The translations under genes were made by a program, and so were the position numbers. A stretch of DNA of 64,000 nucleotides from Acanthosepion pharaonis (lineage: Eukaryota; Mollusca; Cephalopoda; Sepiida; Sepiidae). Within the stretch, counting starts at the first letter, position 1, and each line of letters starts with the position of its first letter. Of the stretch, positions 32,395 through 42,956 are shown piece by piece. A model generated the notes under the pieces. It worked only from the letters and a program-made list of their open reading frames with translations. It searched no databases and was not told the origin of the DNA. The DNA is taken from positions 874,501 through 938,500 of the forward strand of contig CAHIKZ030000025.1 in NCBI GenBank assembly GCA_903632075.3, given 5' to 3'.

Positions 32395-33172
32395 TATTAT
32401 TAAAGACGACAGACAAGTTTTTTATTTAATTTTTCTTGTGTTCGAACAAGTGTTTTCTTTTTTGGACACAGAAATATTATAAAGAAATGCACTACCTCAG
32501 CTGACTCGGACAAAAACATCAAATTAATTGTCTACTACAAAAAATTTAAAACAGTTAACCTTATTCTCAAAAATAAGAACACACCAACAAAATCAAAATG
32601 ACAACGAACAAACATTATCCATAAGTTCAAATGTCCCTTAAGGAGCTGTGTTTCTGATCAAACCGAATTCATAAATAATTACATCGGTCACACTACTACA
32701 TGCCTATGCAGATGCCTTACGTTACACCTATCCGACCATAGCTCTATTAGAACCCATTTAAATACACATACAAACTTACCAGACTCCATCCGAAACATAT
32801 TAGTAGAAATTGCAAATTTAATAACATCGTTCACATGTAAAAAAGATTAAAAATAATGGAAGCCTTAGCCATAAAAAGAAAAAGCCAACACTGAATAATA
32901 TTAACTACGAACACAGCCAAAATATACTAAATGTGTTCGAACAATTAAACATCCTATAACTCTAGATATATACACACAATTAAAAAGCAAAAATAAATCA
33001 CTTTTCACCCTTGAAAATGGCTAAAATTATAGCCGAAAGCGCTCGGAATTACAGAACATTTGCACAGTTTCTACACATTTTGTGTCCAGAAAAAAAGCAC
33101 TTGTTCAAACACAAGGAAAATTAAATAAAAAACTTAATCGCAGTACCTTGTCTGTCGTCTTTAGTGAAACAA

Positions 33173-33180
<8 letters not shown>
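32395..33180 (+). mobile_element. Penelope-like element remnant with inverted terminal pieces
   Basis: Inside, 32515-32960 reads across stops: LIVYYKKFKTVNLILKNKNT, then NIIHKFKCPLRSCVSDQTEF, then YIGHTTTCLCRCLTLHLSDH, then NTHTNLPDSIRNILVEIANL. The KFKCP...YIGHTT...RR-like...HL pattern is that of the GIY-YIG endonuclease domain that follows the reverse transcriptase in PLEs. At both ends lie inverted copies of a ~70-bp sequence (GACAGACAAG, TTTTTTATTTAATTTT, CTTGTGTT, GAACAAGTG, GGACAC at 32410-32470 and reversed at 33075-33175). PLEs typically carry such partial, inverted pseudo-LTRs. The domain is broken and cannot be active. Confidence 0.75.
33008..33048 (+). ncRNA. Hammerhead-like remnant in the PLE end (family E)
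   Basis: Stem GGCTA/TAGCC (33019-33023, 33030-33034) is followed by GAAA and the self-complementary AGCGCT, then C. The 5' core reads CTTGAAAAT, a damaged CTGANGA. PLEs are known to carry hammerhead motifs in their terminal repeats, which supports this reading. Inactive as it stands. Confidence 0.45.
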
Positions 33181-33231
<51 letters not shown>

Positions 33232-33371
33232 TCATATATACAATTTTCATCTTCAATAATAGTCGACTCTATATATATAGTTGTAGAGTGGAAAATAACT
33301 CATCATTTATAAGGACGCGGAGACGCTTTTAAACTCTATAAAAAGGTAGAGAGTCAAATCTGGACATCTTC

Positions 33372-33431
<60 letters not shown>
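33178..33431. repeat. Two (TA)n microsatellites
   Basis: (TA)n at 33178-33228 and 33377-33431. Confidence 0.97.
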
Positions 33432-33432
<1 letters not shown>

Positions 33433-33749
33433 TTTTTATTTTAAGCTCTTTTTAAATGAAGAAGATAGCAGGCGGACTCAGGTACTTACTGCATCGGTAT
33501 GAGGAACTGACCATTTTTTTTTAGCATCTTTAGCAATGAAGCGTTTCCGGTCTGGGCTGAGTTTATATCACAATAGGCACTCAAACCATGAATCCTCCCC
33601 GAGGGGAACATTAGTTCTTAGTGATTGATATTATTATAATTATTATCCATTTCAACTATTCTCTTTTGGCGGGAAAAATGACCAGAGCACTTTTTAAAAA
33701 TTATCTATACATGATCATTTTCTTTATAAGAAAATCATGCATATTTGGA

Positions 33750-33915
33750 CCATCGTGCTCGCAAAAAATGGAATTTCAAAAGTACGCTTTTTTCCGTTGA
33801 TACCGCTATTATTTTAACTACCTTCACTTCTCGGCAATGTTTATTGTTCTAAAAAGCGATGGTTAGAATTGAAATAAAACCTAAACATATGATGAAATGT
33901 GAATTCATACATTTT
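33750..33915. repeat. Dispersed repeat R4, copy 1
   Basis: ACCGCTATTATTTTAACTAC, CTTCACT, AATGT, TATTGTT, AAAAAGCGATG and AAATAAAACCTAAACATATG recur at 41795-41935 in the same order. Family unknown. Confidence 0.7.
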
Positions 33916-33959
33916 TTCCATATACCATCACCGAGTCCTATGCCTTGGAGAGGTCAGTA

Positions 33960-34380
33960 AAGGTTCACCAGCCAGGGACTGAATTTTGACCAAACAGGAC
34001 GCTGCCTTTATCACGCGAGATAAACGGGAGCCTACTATTGTTTGATTCATTTATTGCCAACAAATCGATATTTTCGACAAAAGTCATGTTTTCCGACTCA
34101 CTGGGACAATTACTAAACTTCCAAAGATAAAAGTCAAATAACTCTTTAGTCATGCTTGGTGGGTACTCTGAGCAACATTCACAGAATATCGCGGGTTTTG
34201 TAGTACCATTTCACGCATGGATAGGTGTCCCAGTAAGCATTTCTGTAAGCTCATTATGTTGTAGTCTTAGTCAGAGTCCGGATAGTTTGTATTGTCTTAG
34301 ACGATGGACAATAACAATTATTTTACCATTTCACCAACATTCGTGGTATTCGTACCAATTTCAGTAGTCGGGAATCATTT
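33960..34380. other. Unannotated sequence
   Basis: No recognised gene. The short ORFs at 33965 minus and 34152 plus have no motif; the latter may be the decayed start of the LINE that follows. Confidence 0.4.
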
Positions 34381-34599
34381 TTCTTGAAACATTCTCCAGA
34401 TATCTTAGCACTCTGTGAAATGAATTTAAACTTTTCTATCTATAAAACTAAATTCTCTCTTCAGGGATATCTTCCTCTTTGTCAAAAGGATTCTAAGATA
34501 CATACGCATGATCTTGAAGTTTATATTTGGTACCATCTCCTAATGGAATCGTCTCTTGAGTCGCCCGATGATTCATTTGTATACTTTAGACTAGAAGTC

Positions 34600-35515
34600 G
34601 GCAACCTACGGTACGCGTGCCACACGTGGCACGACAAGCAATTTCCAATGGCACGAAGACCGAACCAATAACTACTAGAACGCAAAGAAGATATATAGCT
34701 GTTTCAATATTAATATTGTTGTATTGTCGAGGTGAATGAATCACAGAGAAGAATGAATGCTTAATATATTTATTCAGTACCAGTATCCGATGCTAACGGA
34801 TATATACAAAAACACAGAACAATACGTTACAAAACAATTAACAAGACAACTTACAAGGAATAGAGGAGGGTCAATAGCCAAACGAAGTAAGATCAGTACG
34901 AATATTAATCAGCTTAGTATCAACTTACTAATCAACTTATTAATCAGTTGTTGAAGTCCTTAATCGTAGACTATTTAAGGTTGTGAGAGGCCATCTGCTA
35001 GAGTGCTGAATAGGTGCTAGCTACTCTACAACATATATCCTAAAGTATATATACTATATATTACTAGGTAAAATATATTGTAGAACATGTATATTGACTT
35101 TGACTTGTTTAAAATTATGTATGCTGTTGAGACACTAAATTATTGTAAAATCCTAAGTCGGTATATCAGTCAGTTATGTGCAATGCGTGATACACGCTTA
35201 GGCGATGATGTATCTTTACATACATGACTGACGAGGCAGTAGGTTGAAATTTTTTTTATTTTATTTTTTTTTTTCTGCGGTAGACCAGTTGTCATCCAAG
35301 GCCATAGAACCCAGTCTGTCCTGCTATTTACCCATAGCTGGTCGGAGAATAGAATTCATGCATTTCCCAAGGGTATTAGCACGTAAGTGAATGTAATGGA
35401 TCCTACTGGAATTCGAACTCGACTCTCCGATACTCCACCTCCCTGAGTCGGCACATAGTTAGCAAAATGTTGTCGACCCCTGTTTAAGACTCTCTTAGCT
35501 ATCTCCTTTTCATTT
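34600..35515. mobile_element. Insertion within the LINE, containing a SINE
   Basis: It begins with GTCGGCAACCTACGGTACGC and GTGCCACACGTGGCAC (a palindrome-rich end). The middle is AT-rich without ORFs. The right part holds a reversed family S2 SINE at 35155-35505. The nature of the outer insertion is not known. Confidence 0.5.
35155..35505 (-). mobile_element. tRNA-headed SINE, family S2 (copy)
   Basis: On the minus strand: CGGAGAGTCGAGTTCGAATT (B-box), CACTTACGTGCTAATACCCT, CAGCTATGGGTAAATAGCAG, GACTGGGTTCTATGGCCTTG, GACAACTGGTCTACC, then the tail GTCATGTATGTAAAGATACA and CGTGTATCACG. Compare 60520-60790. Confidence 0.75.
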
Positions 35516-36344
35516 GTAGCACCCCTAAATTCACAGGACCGTAGCATGTTAGATAAAATATCTGGCAGTATAGGAATAACCTTCTTTCTACATTCAACTG
35601 TAGGTGTCTTTGTTTTTTGGTGATTTCAAAGCTGACAATGACAAATGGATTCCTCCTTCTAATACTACTGATGTTACCGATTTTGAAACTTTTAATTTTA
35701 TTACTCAAACTCTGTGTCAAATAATTGACCCATTCTTATTTCCCTAATAATTCTGGTCAACATGCCTGCTTGTTCGACTTTATCCATAGCCCAGCTTCTG
35801 AATCTTGTCGTGCTTTGCAACTATGTCTCCTTGGGAATTCGTATCAGGCTGTAGTGGCTGCTAATATTTCTTTTGAATCATCTATTAGGCACGAATCCGC
35901 TAAACACAAGACTTCTTTCTGCTACTTTAATAACCATTTCCAGGGCATTTTCACGATGTCCTTTTGAATAAAAATCTTTAGTCCTCCTACAGAAAGCTGT
36001 GCTTCTAAAGTTTCTTCTTGGATAATAGCCGGAAACGTACCTTCTTGTAAATACAAGATAAAACCACAATGTTCTCCTTGGTTCACACCTCCTTGTTCAG
36101 ATCCTATAGAGGACGAGAATCGCTTTTCTGGCTATACAACATGATATCTCTTATCAAAGCAGAGCGCCTCTTTGTGCGCGCTCGTATTAAGTACAAACAT
36201 GTCTCCAAAGAGGAGAAGACATTGTTCACTAATAGAATAAGGCACTGGAACACTACTCACAAGTTTGGTTTTAGTAACTACTGGGCGGTTCTAAGTGTAT
36301 GTAAAATAAATATATGTAATATTGCAATATTTTGTTAAAGTTAT

Positions 36345-37355
36345 GGAACTCAAATATTTAACGATGTGATAGGGAGATTTTCAACCGATATTTTTATTTG
36401 CGTAGTACTCACTACGCGCTAATCAAATCATTAATTTAAAAATTAAAATTCATCAGAACACGGGTGTTTGTAGTAATTATTATTAATAGTAGTAATAGCC
36501 GTCGTAGTAGTAATAGTAGTAGTATTAGTAGTAATAGTATAATCCTAGAGCGTGAGACGAGGGATATTTCCTTTTAAAAAGACTCTGCTGAGGAAAGCAA
36601 CAATTGCCGTAAGCCATTATTGTTTCTTGTTAATGTTTCTTGCGAAAAATACGAAACTCAATAAATTGCAGACAATGGACCGTAAGCGAACAGCGTCACT
36701 GTGTCTACAAAACCGACAAATGTCAAGGCGTGGCAAATTTCAACGACGCGACTCAAAAGTTCCGACCAGTTGATGTTTCATGTCAATATTTACTTCTTGT
36801 TTTTTAATACTTCCATTTTCTATAAACATGCCTTACATAGACTTTTTTTTTTAAATTACTTGTCAGTTCGTTAGAAAGAATCATTTATTTTCACTTTTAA
36901 GGACGCCAAATTCTACTTGATTCAACGATAAGGAATATTGTCGAAAAAACTGGGAGGAAGTAGCATGACTTTGACTTTGTCGCGAAAAAATCTGGAATCG
37001 AAAACTTTGTTTTATAAAAGCGTACATGCTCTCATAGAAAAACGTCTATCTCGGAAAAAAAAATTATATGTTTATATAATAACCAATGCCAGCGACATTT
37101 GAAATCGTTTGCCAATATTTAAGCATCAGGAATTCCTTAATAGTAAGAATAATAATACAAAGCAGTCGTTATTCAAGCTGATAGTAAAAGAAAGATTCTT
37201 TGCGAGTTTGAAATTCAAACGGATACAGGTCAAGAAACCAGATCTCGTCATCGTAAACAAAACAAAAAAGGAGCCGACCGTAGTCGGGGGAACATAGAGT
37301 GAATGCGAACGATCTCTTCCTCATCTGTATAGTATGCTCTTCGCCAGGGCTACAT
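36345..37355. other. Unannotated AT-rich sequence
   Basis: Imperfect (AGT)n/(AAT)n tract at about 36475-36540. The ORFs at 36552 and 37109 are not recognisable. Confidence 0.5.
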
Positions 37356-37570
37356 TCAGAGTTTTCCTTCTCCTAGACCGGTTGCCAACCAAGGCTATAG
37401 AACACCGTCTGTCTTACTATTTGCCCATAGATGGGGGAGAAAGGTTGGATTCATACCTTTCCTAATGGTTTTAGCACGTAAGTGAGTGTAATGAATTCGA
37501 GTGGAATTCGAACTCGGCTCTCCGATTCCTTAATCCGAGTCGCACTCTATTGCTCTACCGTGCTTCCGTA
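37355..37570 (-). mobile_element. tRNA-headed SINE, family S2 (copy)
   Basis: On the minus strand: head GGAAGCACGGTAGAGCAATA (A-box side), GAGAGCCGAGTTCGAATTCC (B-box), CACTTACGTGCTAAAACCAT, TATGGGCAAATAGTAAGACA and GGTTGGCAACCGGTCTAGGA. The head is better preserved than in other copies. Confidence 0.8.
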
Positions 37571-37574
37571 AACT

Positions 37575-37895
37575 AAGCAAGTGAAATCAAAGTGCATCGT
37601 TATTCTAGAAAACTACCGAATGAAATTCAAGGAGAATGGACGGCTGGGCAATATGTTAATCTTACCTAAGAATGAAAACAAAAAACAAATTATGAAAGTG
37701 ACGAGTGCCGTCATCTTTATTGTTGTGTTTGGAAGAATGCCAAGAACTCTTAAAAGAACCCCAAATCCAAAGAACTGAAATAATCCTGAAAACAGTATCG
37801 CTAAATCAAACAAGAATGATGTCAAAATATTAATCAAATCAGTTGACACTTGACCCTCGAGTACACGTGTTTGAGTAGACATGTTTATTTTTGCT
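37575..37895. other. Unannotated sequence
   Basis: The ORFs at 37581 plus and 37613 minus overlap in antisense; neither is recognisable. Confidence 0.4.
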
Positions 37896-37899
37896 AGTC

Positions 37900-38065
37900 A
37901 TGACCGTAAGTTTTATGCTAATAGTTTCTTCTCTTGCGCTTCCCTCTTGTGAAACTCTCTTCCGGTTGACTGCTTTCCAGGAAACTAAGTTCTTCAAAAG
38001 TCCAAATGCAATATCATTCATCATCTTCAATCCCCTTGAAATCTGTGCTTTTATTGTCCCCTGTT
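37900..38065 (+). mobile_element. Jockey-like LINE C-terminal fragment
   Basis: DRKFYANSFFSCASLL, NSLPVDCFPGN, VLQKSKCNIIHHL: the same C-terminal motif run as at 23526-23860 (minus), with stops. Confidence 0.7.
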
Positions 38066-38337
38066 TCCTTCAGTAACCCCTTTGTGTCTTCATGGCATTT
38101 ATTACACTGGGATGGAATGATTTTTAAGAAATAACATTTATATGTGGTTATATACCTAGAGATGGCGCCTCGAAGAAACGTTTTTATAATCCTAATGACT
38201 GACTTGAAAAATTCCTATTTTAAACAGTAAAATTAATGCCTACCGGCCAAGAGATCTAAAGTTTTAATAAACAAAATACCCTTCCCCGGTTGATTTCATT
38301 ATTTAAAAACTGGGATGTCTACTCAAATACGTATTAC

Positions 38338-38682
38338 CAGCAAATATTAACATTTACACTAATAAGATACAAATATTAACGTTTACACTAATACGATATA
38401 AATATTAACATTTACACTAATAAGATATAAATATTAACGTTTACACTAATAAGGTATAAATATTAACATTTACACTAATAAGATACAAATATTAACGTTT
38501 ACACTAATAAGATATAAATATTAACGTTTACACTAAATATTGAGGTTTACTCTAATAAGATATAAATATTAACGTTTACACTAATAAGATATAAATATTA
38601 ACGTTTACACTAATACGATATAAATATTAACATTTACACTAATAAGATACAAATATTAACGTTTACACTAATAAGATATAAT
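38338..38682. repeat. 29-bp minisatellite
   Basis: About eleven copies of a unit containing AAATATTAACGTTTACACTA followed by ATAAGATAT. Two alternating variants (ACGTTTAC and ACATTTAC) suggest a dimeric unit that was then amplified. Confidence 0.95.
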
Positions 38683-38830
38683 GTCAAATTAAAAATAAAA
38701 ATCTATTACTTGCTTATAAACTACATTACCTTTCGGATACGAAAAAAGTCAGCAAATATAAATTTCGAAAGTTCCCACCGAAAGATCTAAATTACATAAA
38801 ATAACTTAGTCTTGCTCTGCGTTAATCCCT

Positions 38831-38917
38831 TCTCGTAGTTTAATGGTAATGCACGCTTGACTTGAATACGGTTTCCCTGATTAAAAAGGAAATACGGGTT
38901 CGATACCTGTCGGGAGA
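38831..38917 (+). tRNA. tRNA-like sequence with a long variable arm (pseudogene or SINE head)
   Basis: TCTCGTAGTTTAATGGTAAT (A-box/D-arm), then a TTTCC/GGAAA stem like a class II variable arm, then a T-arm ACGGG-TTCGATA-CCTGT with full pairing, and CGGGA that can pair with the 5' TCTCG. The anticodon stem does not form, so it is probably not a functional tRNA. It resembles the sequence at 31298 in layout. Confidence 0.45.
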
Positions 38918-39220
38918 CATCTGCACTTGTAAATATGCAAAGAATATTAACGTAGCCGGAAGATGAACTGGAAACTGCAACCATATCGTCATTTGCATCG
39001 TTAAAACAGATTTGATGAGAAAGAAACGAGTTTAATGAATACAGAATTATAGAAAGACGTGTAAGACAAAGATGCGTTTCCTCACCGGGTTTATTTAACT
39101 GATACAGTGCGACAATACTTAGAGTACGAAGACATCCTTTTACCAGGATTTATTATCCGCGGAATCAATAGTAACGACATGAGATACGCGGATGAAACTG
39201 TATAATGATAGACCCAAATT

Positions 39221-39333
39221 CAGTCTGGCTCCTCCTCCTCCATCTGGCCACCATGGGTGGTCCTACAGGTGTTGGGACTCCAGACGGTTTGGAATCACTG
39301 CGAAAGGTAAGCCCTCTACCATGACAAGGAATG

Positions 39334-39383
<50 letters not shown>

Positions 39384-39425
39384 GCATTATATATATATGT
39401 TTGTCTCACAGACAGACAGACAAAC

Positions 39426-39499
<74 letters not shown>

Positions 39500-40610
39500 A
39501 TGTGTTCTTGTCGGCACCCGCTCGCATCCGAGCGTCGGGGTCGTCATCCTCTTTCCCTGTTCTCTTTTTCCTGCCCCTGGTGTCATCCTCACTCCGTATT
39601 CCCTTTCAATACTCTGGTGTACGGAGATGGCTGTGAATCAAAAACAGTCTGACGCGGCCGATTGCATGAATTTGATTCTGTTAGACACCTCTTCATAGCG
39701 GAGAATACCACACACTGAACCATAATCTCTTCCCTCGCGGTTCAAACGGGATTGACACAAGCGAGATCTGGCAAACCTGGTTGCATCGGGCTGTCGGATG
39801 CTTGGTCTATCAAGGTCTGCCTTGGCTACGTAAACCCCACTGTCACTGCTCTCTTCCGTTGTTTTGGCCATTGAGATCATGTAAATATTTACCTATTCCA
39901 CCGTTGCGGTTTTCGGGGTTGGTCGCATTCAGTCTGGCCCCTCATCCTCGATCTTACCACCAAGGGTGATCCTACAGGTGTTGGAACTCCAGACGGCTTG
40001 GAATCACCGTGACAGGTAAGCCCTCTACCATAACAAGTAATGAACACACACACACTCACATATGTGTGTGTGTGTGTTCTTGTCGGCACCTGCTCGCATC
40101 CCAGCTTCGGGATTGTCATCCTCTCTCCCTGTTTCTTTTCTCCTGCCCCTGGAGGCAGTGGCTGTGGCGGAAATGGCTGTGAATCAAAGAGAGTTTGACG
40201 AGGCCATTCGCTTGAATTTGATTTTGGCGGACAAATCTACGCTACAGAGAAGCCCGCACACTTGGTCAGAAGCGCCTCCCCCGCGGTTCAAATGGGATTG
40301 GGGCAGGTGAGATCTGGCAAACCTGTCTGCATCGGGCGTCGGATGTTTGGTCTGTCAAGGTCCACATTCGTTACGCCAACCCCGACTTGCGCTGCCCTCT
40401 TGAAGAAGTCACGTAAAAAGCGTAATGACAGTAAAAATCCCCTGATGACAGAAACGACGCACTGTGTGATAAACAATCTCCCACTGGCGCTGTCCTCTTC
40501 CCCCGTATTGGCCATTGAGATCATGCCTATTCCACAATTGGGGTCTTCGGCGGTAGGTGGCGTTCAGTCTGGTCCTTCCTCTTCGACCATAGTGTCATGT
40601 AACAGATGAA
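39221..40610 (+). repeat. ~700-bp segmental tandem duplication (two units plus a start of a third)
   Basis: CAGTCTGG starts units at about 39222, 39930 and 40565. Shared words are GGTGATCCTACAGGTGTTGG or its variant, GGAATCAC, GGTAAGCCCTCTACCAT, GTTCTTGTCGGCACC, CTCGCATCC, CCTGCCCCTGG, GGCTGTGAATCAAA, GAATTTGATT and GATCTGGCAAACCTG. Both units carry a CA/TG microsatellite at the same place (39331-39490, long; 40044-40078, short). Composition is more GC-rich than the rest. ORFs in it are not recognisable; a known multicopy element is likely, but I cannot name it. Confidence 0.75.
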
Positions 40611-41235
40611 AATGTGATACAGAAATCCAAAGGTGCATAACTATAAAGACAGATGCACTCCAAAAGATGCTTTCCAGATGACTTCAAGCGAAAGATGCTT
40701 TCCAGATGCCTTCAAGTGAATGATGCTTTCCAGACGCCATCAAACGAAAGATGCTTTCCAGATGCCTTCAAGTGAAAGCTCTCCAGATGACTTCAACAGA
40801 AAGATGCCTTCCAGATGACTTCAAGCGAAAGATGCTTTCCAGACGCCTTCAAGCGAAAGATGCTTTCCAGATGACTTCAAGCGAAAGATGCACTCCAGAC
40901 GCCCTCAAGCGAAAGATGCCTTCCACATGACTTCAAGCGAAAAATGCACTCCAGACGCCTTCAAGCTAACGATGCTTTCCAGATAACTTCAAGCGAAAGA
41001 TGCTTTCCTGATGACTTCGAGCGAAAGATGCACTACAGACGCCTTCAAGCGAAAGATGCTTTCCATATGCCTTCAAGTGAAAGCTCTCCAGATGACTTCA
41101 ACCGAAAGATGCCTTCCAGATGACTTCAAGCGAAAGAAGCCTCCCAGAAACATATTAAGAAATAGGAAAATGTCATTAGAAACAAAGCGAATATTAATGA
41201 ACTGCTATGTAATATCTGATTTCTTCATCGATTAA
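40575..41235 (+). mobile_element. RTE-like LINE fragment interrupted by a 28-bp minisatellite made from itself
   Basis: Left edge: CDTEIQRCITIKTDALQKM (about 40610-40667), as in LINE CDTEIRRRI...KDAF. Then about 17 copies of a 28-bp unit, GATGCTTTCCAGATGACTTC plus AAGCGAAA, run from about 40660 to 41130. Right edge: RNILRNRKMSLETKRILMNC then YVIS (41145-41215), the next conserved part of the same LINE. AAAGATGCTTTCCAG encodes KDAFQ, the LINE residues at exactly that point, so the minisatellite was generated from the coding sequence in place. Confidence 0.85.
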
Positions 41236-41379
41236 AAGGATTGTTGAAGTGACAAAGATTGTTTTTAACGACGAAGGCGAAGGATAGTATGGACAGGGCG
41301 TATAACCAAAGGGAAAGTTTACTTGAAAATACGAACAACAAAGAAATCTATCCTCACAATCAGAAAGAGACATCTGACA

Positions 41380-42330
41380 TTTTGAGGGCACACAATGAGG
41401 ATGAAAAAGGAGGGCCTAGTAAATTTAACACTCACAGAGCATAATGAAGGAAAGAGGAACAGTAAGAAACAGCGAGTAACCTACTCTACGAGTTTGCGTG
41501 AATGGGTATCAAACCAAACAAAAATAGGATAGTAGACAGCAACAAAAAGCAAGAAGTTGCGGAGAGCCATAATCACTATGTCCTTAAGAAACATGGCGCA
41601 TAAAAAAGAAACGTACAGTTGTCATAACAAGGACAAAGACAATTGTAAGGAGTCAAATGTTATTAGAGCAACAAGAACCAGGAAATTGTGGAGAGCTATG
41701 ATCACACACATTTAAAAAGAACATGATAACTAAGAGAAGGATCCCGTTAAAGAAAATTTAGCAAAACGAACAAACGTTCCCACAAAAAATCGATTGTCAA
41801 AAGGACAGTTTTTTCCCTTGACACCGCTATTATTTTAACTACCTTCACTCCTTGGTAATGTCTATTGTTTTAAAAAGCGATGATTAGAAGTGTAATAAAA
41901 CCTAAACATATGAAAGTGAATTTATACATTTTCTTTGTTCTTGAGAATTGACAGCAAGAATAATAAACACTATTTATTAGATTCTATATTGGAATGGCTG
42001 GCAAAACATCGGCTAAATTTAAATGACATATATTTCAAATAAATTGAATCAATCCCCAATAAATAAATTTAAATAACAGATATTCCAACTAAGTTTAACG
42101 CTGACCTTTCTTGTAAATTTGACACTGGCAGACCATTTTGACAGGGAAAAAGCATTTTGACACTGACAGAGCATTTTGACACTAACAGAGCATTTTGACA
42201 ATGACAGAGAAAAACAGCGTCTAACCTAACATGTGCAAATGCATGACAGAGCAGGGATTGGGAAATATAGTAAAAAAATCAAGAGAAGTTGTGGGGAGCC
42301 ATGATCGCCTACGTCTTGAAGAGACGCTTT
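41380..42330 (+). mobile_element. Scattered RTE-like LINE C-terminal fragments
   Basis: Three short patches (41520-41600, 41680-41720, 42225-42330) contain GGAGAGCCAT or GGGGAGCCATGA after TTGTGG or TTGCGG, each decayed from the KLWRAM...R motif of the LINE C-terminus. Between them lies R4 (41795-41935) and a short tandem CATTTTGACAC repeat (about 42130-42200). Confidence 0.5.
41795..41935. repeat. Dispersed repeat R4, copy 2
   Basis: Matches 33750-33915 in order and orientation. Confidence 0.7.
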
Positions 42331-42334
42331 ACAT

Positions 42335-42888
42335 AATAGAAGAAGAAGAACGTTAAGAAAGGAAAACAAATTGATTATTTAATCGTAATCAGTTTTGTCA
42401 CATTCACATAAAGTGCATTCCTCAACTAAATGAAAAAACAAACCAAGTCTATGGAAGGCAATTAGGGACCATGAAAAACGCTAACACACCAATTGCCACA
42501 GAAAAATATTCAGAATATTTGTGTCCAAAAAATACGCAGGTCTCCTTGATAATAATTAAATCCCGTTTGAAGTTGTTTTTTTCTTTTAAACTCACATGAT
42601 TGTATTGTCATGTGATTTGTTGCTTATGTGTTTGTGTTTAAGTATATTTGCGTAAAGAAATACAGAGAATTAATTGATATAAGATTGACGAATAATCCAA
42701 CTTGAATGATTTACTTACGTTGGGAGTTTAATTATTGCAATGTGAGCTGTGAGTGGTTTTGAAGTGATATTATTCTTATTGTACTTGATAACATTTTGCC
42801 TTATTCGATACTGATGCTGTAGTGTAAACACTTGAACTCGATATCCATCTCCGAATAATTATTTTTCAATGCCCGGAATAAGATGAGG

Positions 42889-42956
<68 letters not shown>

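Larger units (their letters stand above)
34384..36340 (+). mobile_element. Jockey-like LINE endonuclease region, split by an insertion
   Basis: The first part (34384-34597) reads SPDILALCEMNLNFSIYKTK, FSLQGYLPLCQKDS and DLEVYIWYHL...SLESPDDSFVYFRL, the N-terminal apurinic-endonuclease-like domain of a LINE ORF2. The second part (35525-36340) resumes with SQDRSMLDKISGSIG, then FFGDFKADNDKWIPPS (GDF-x-A/V catalytic loop, here FFGDFKAD), FNFITQTLCQIID, GQHACLFDFIHS and later pieces after the endonuclease. Between them about 920 bp of foreign sequence is inserted. Stops and frameshifts throughout. Confidence 0.75.

Noticed and set aside
34597..34660. GTGCCACACGTGGCAC palindrome as a regulatory site
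   Set aside because: It lies at the edge of an insertion into a LINE and is more likely a transposon end.
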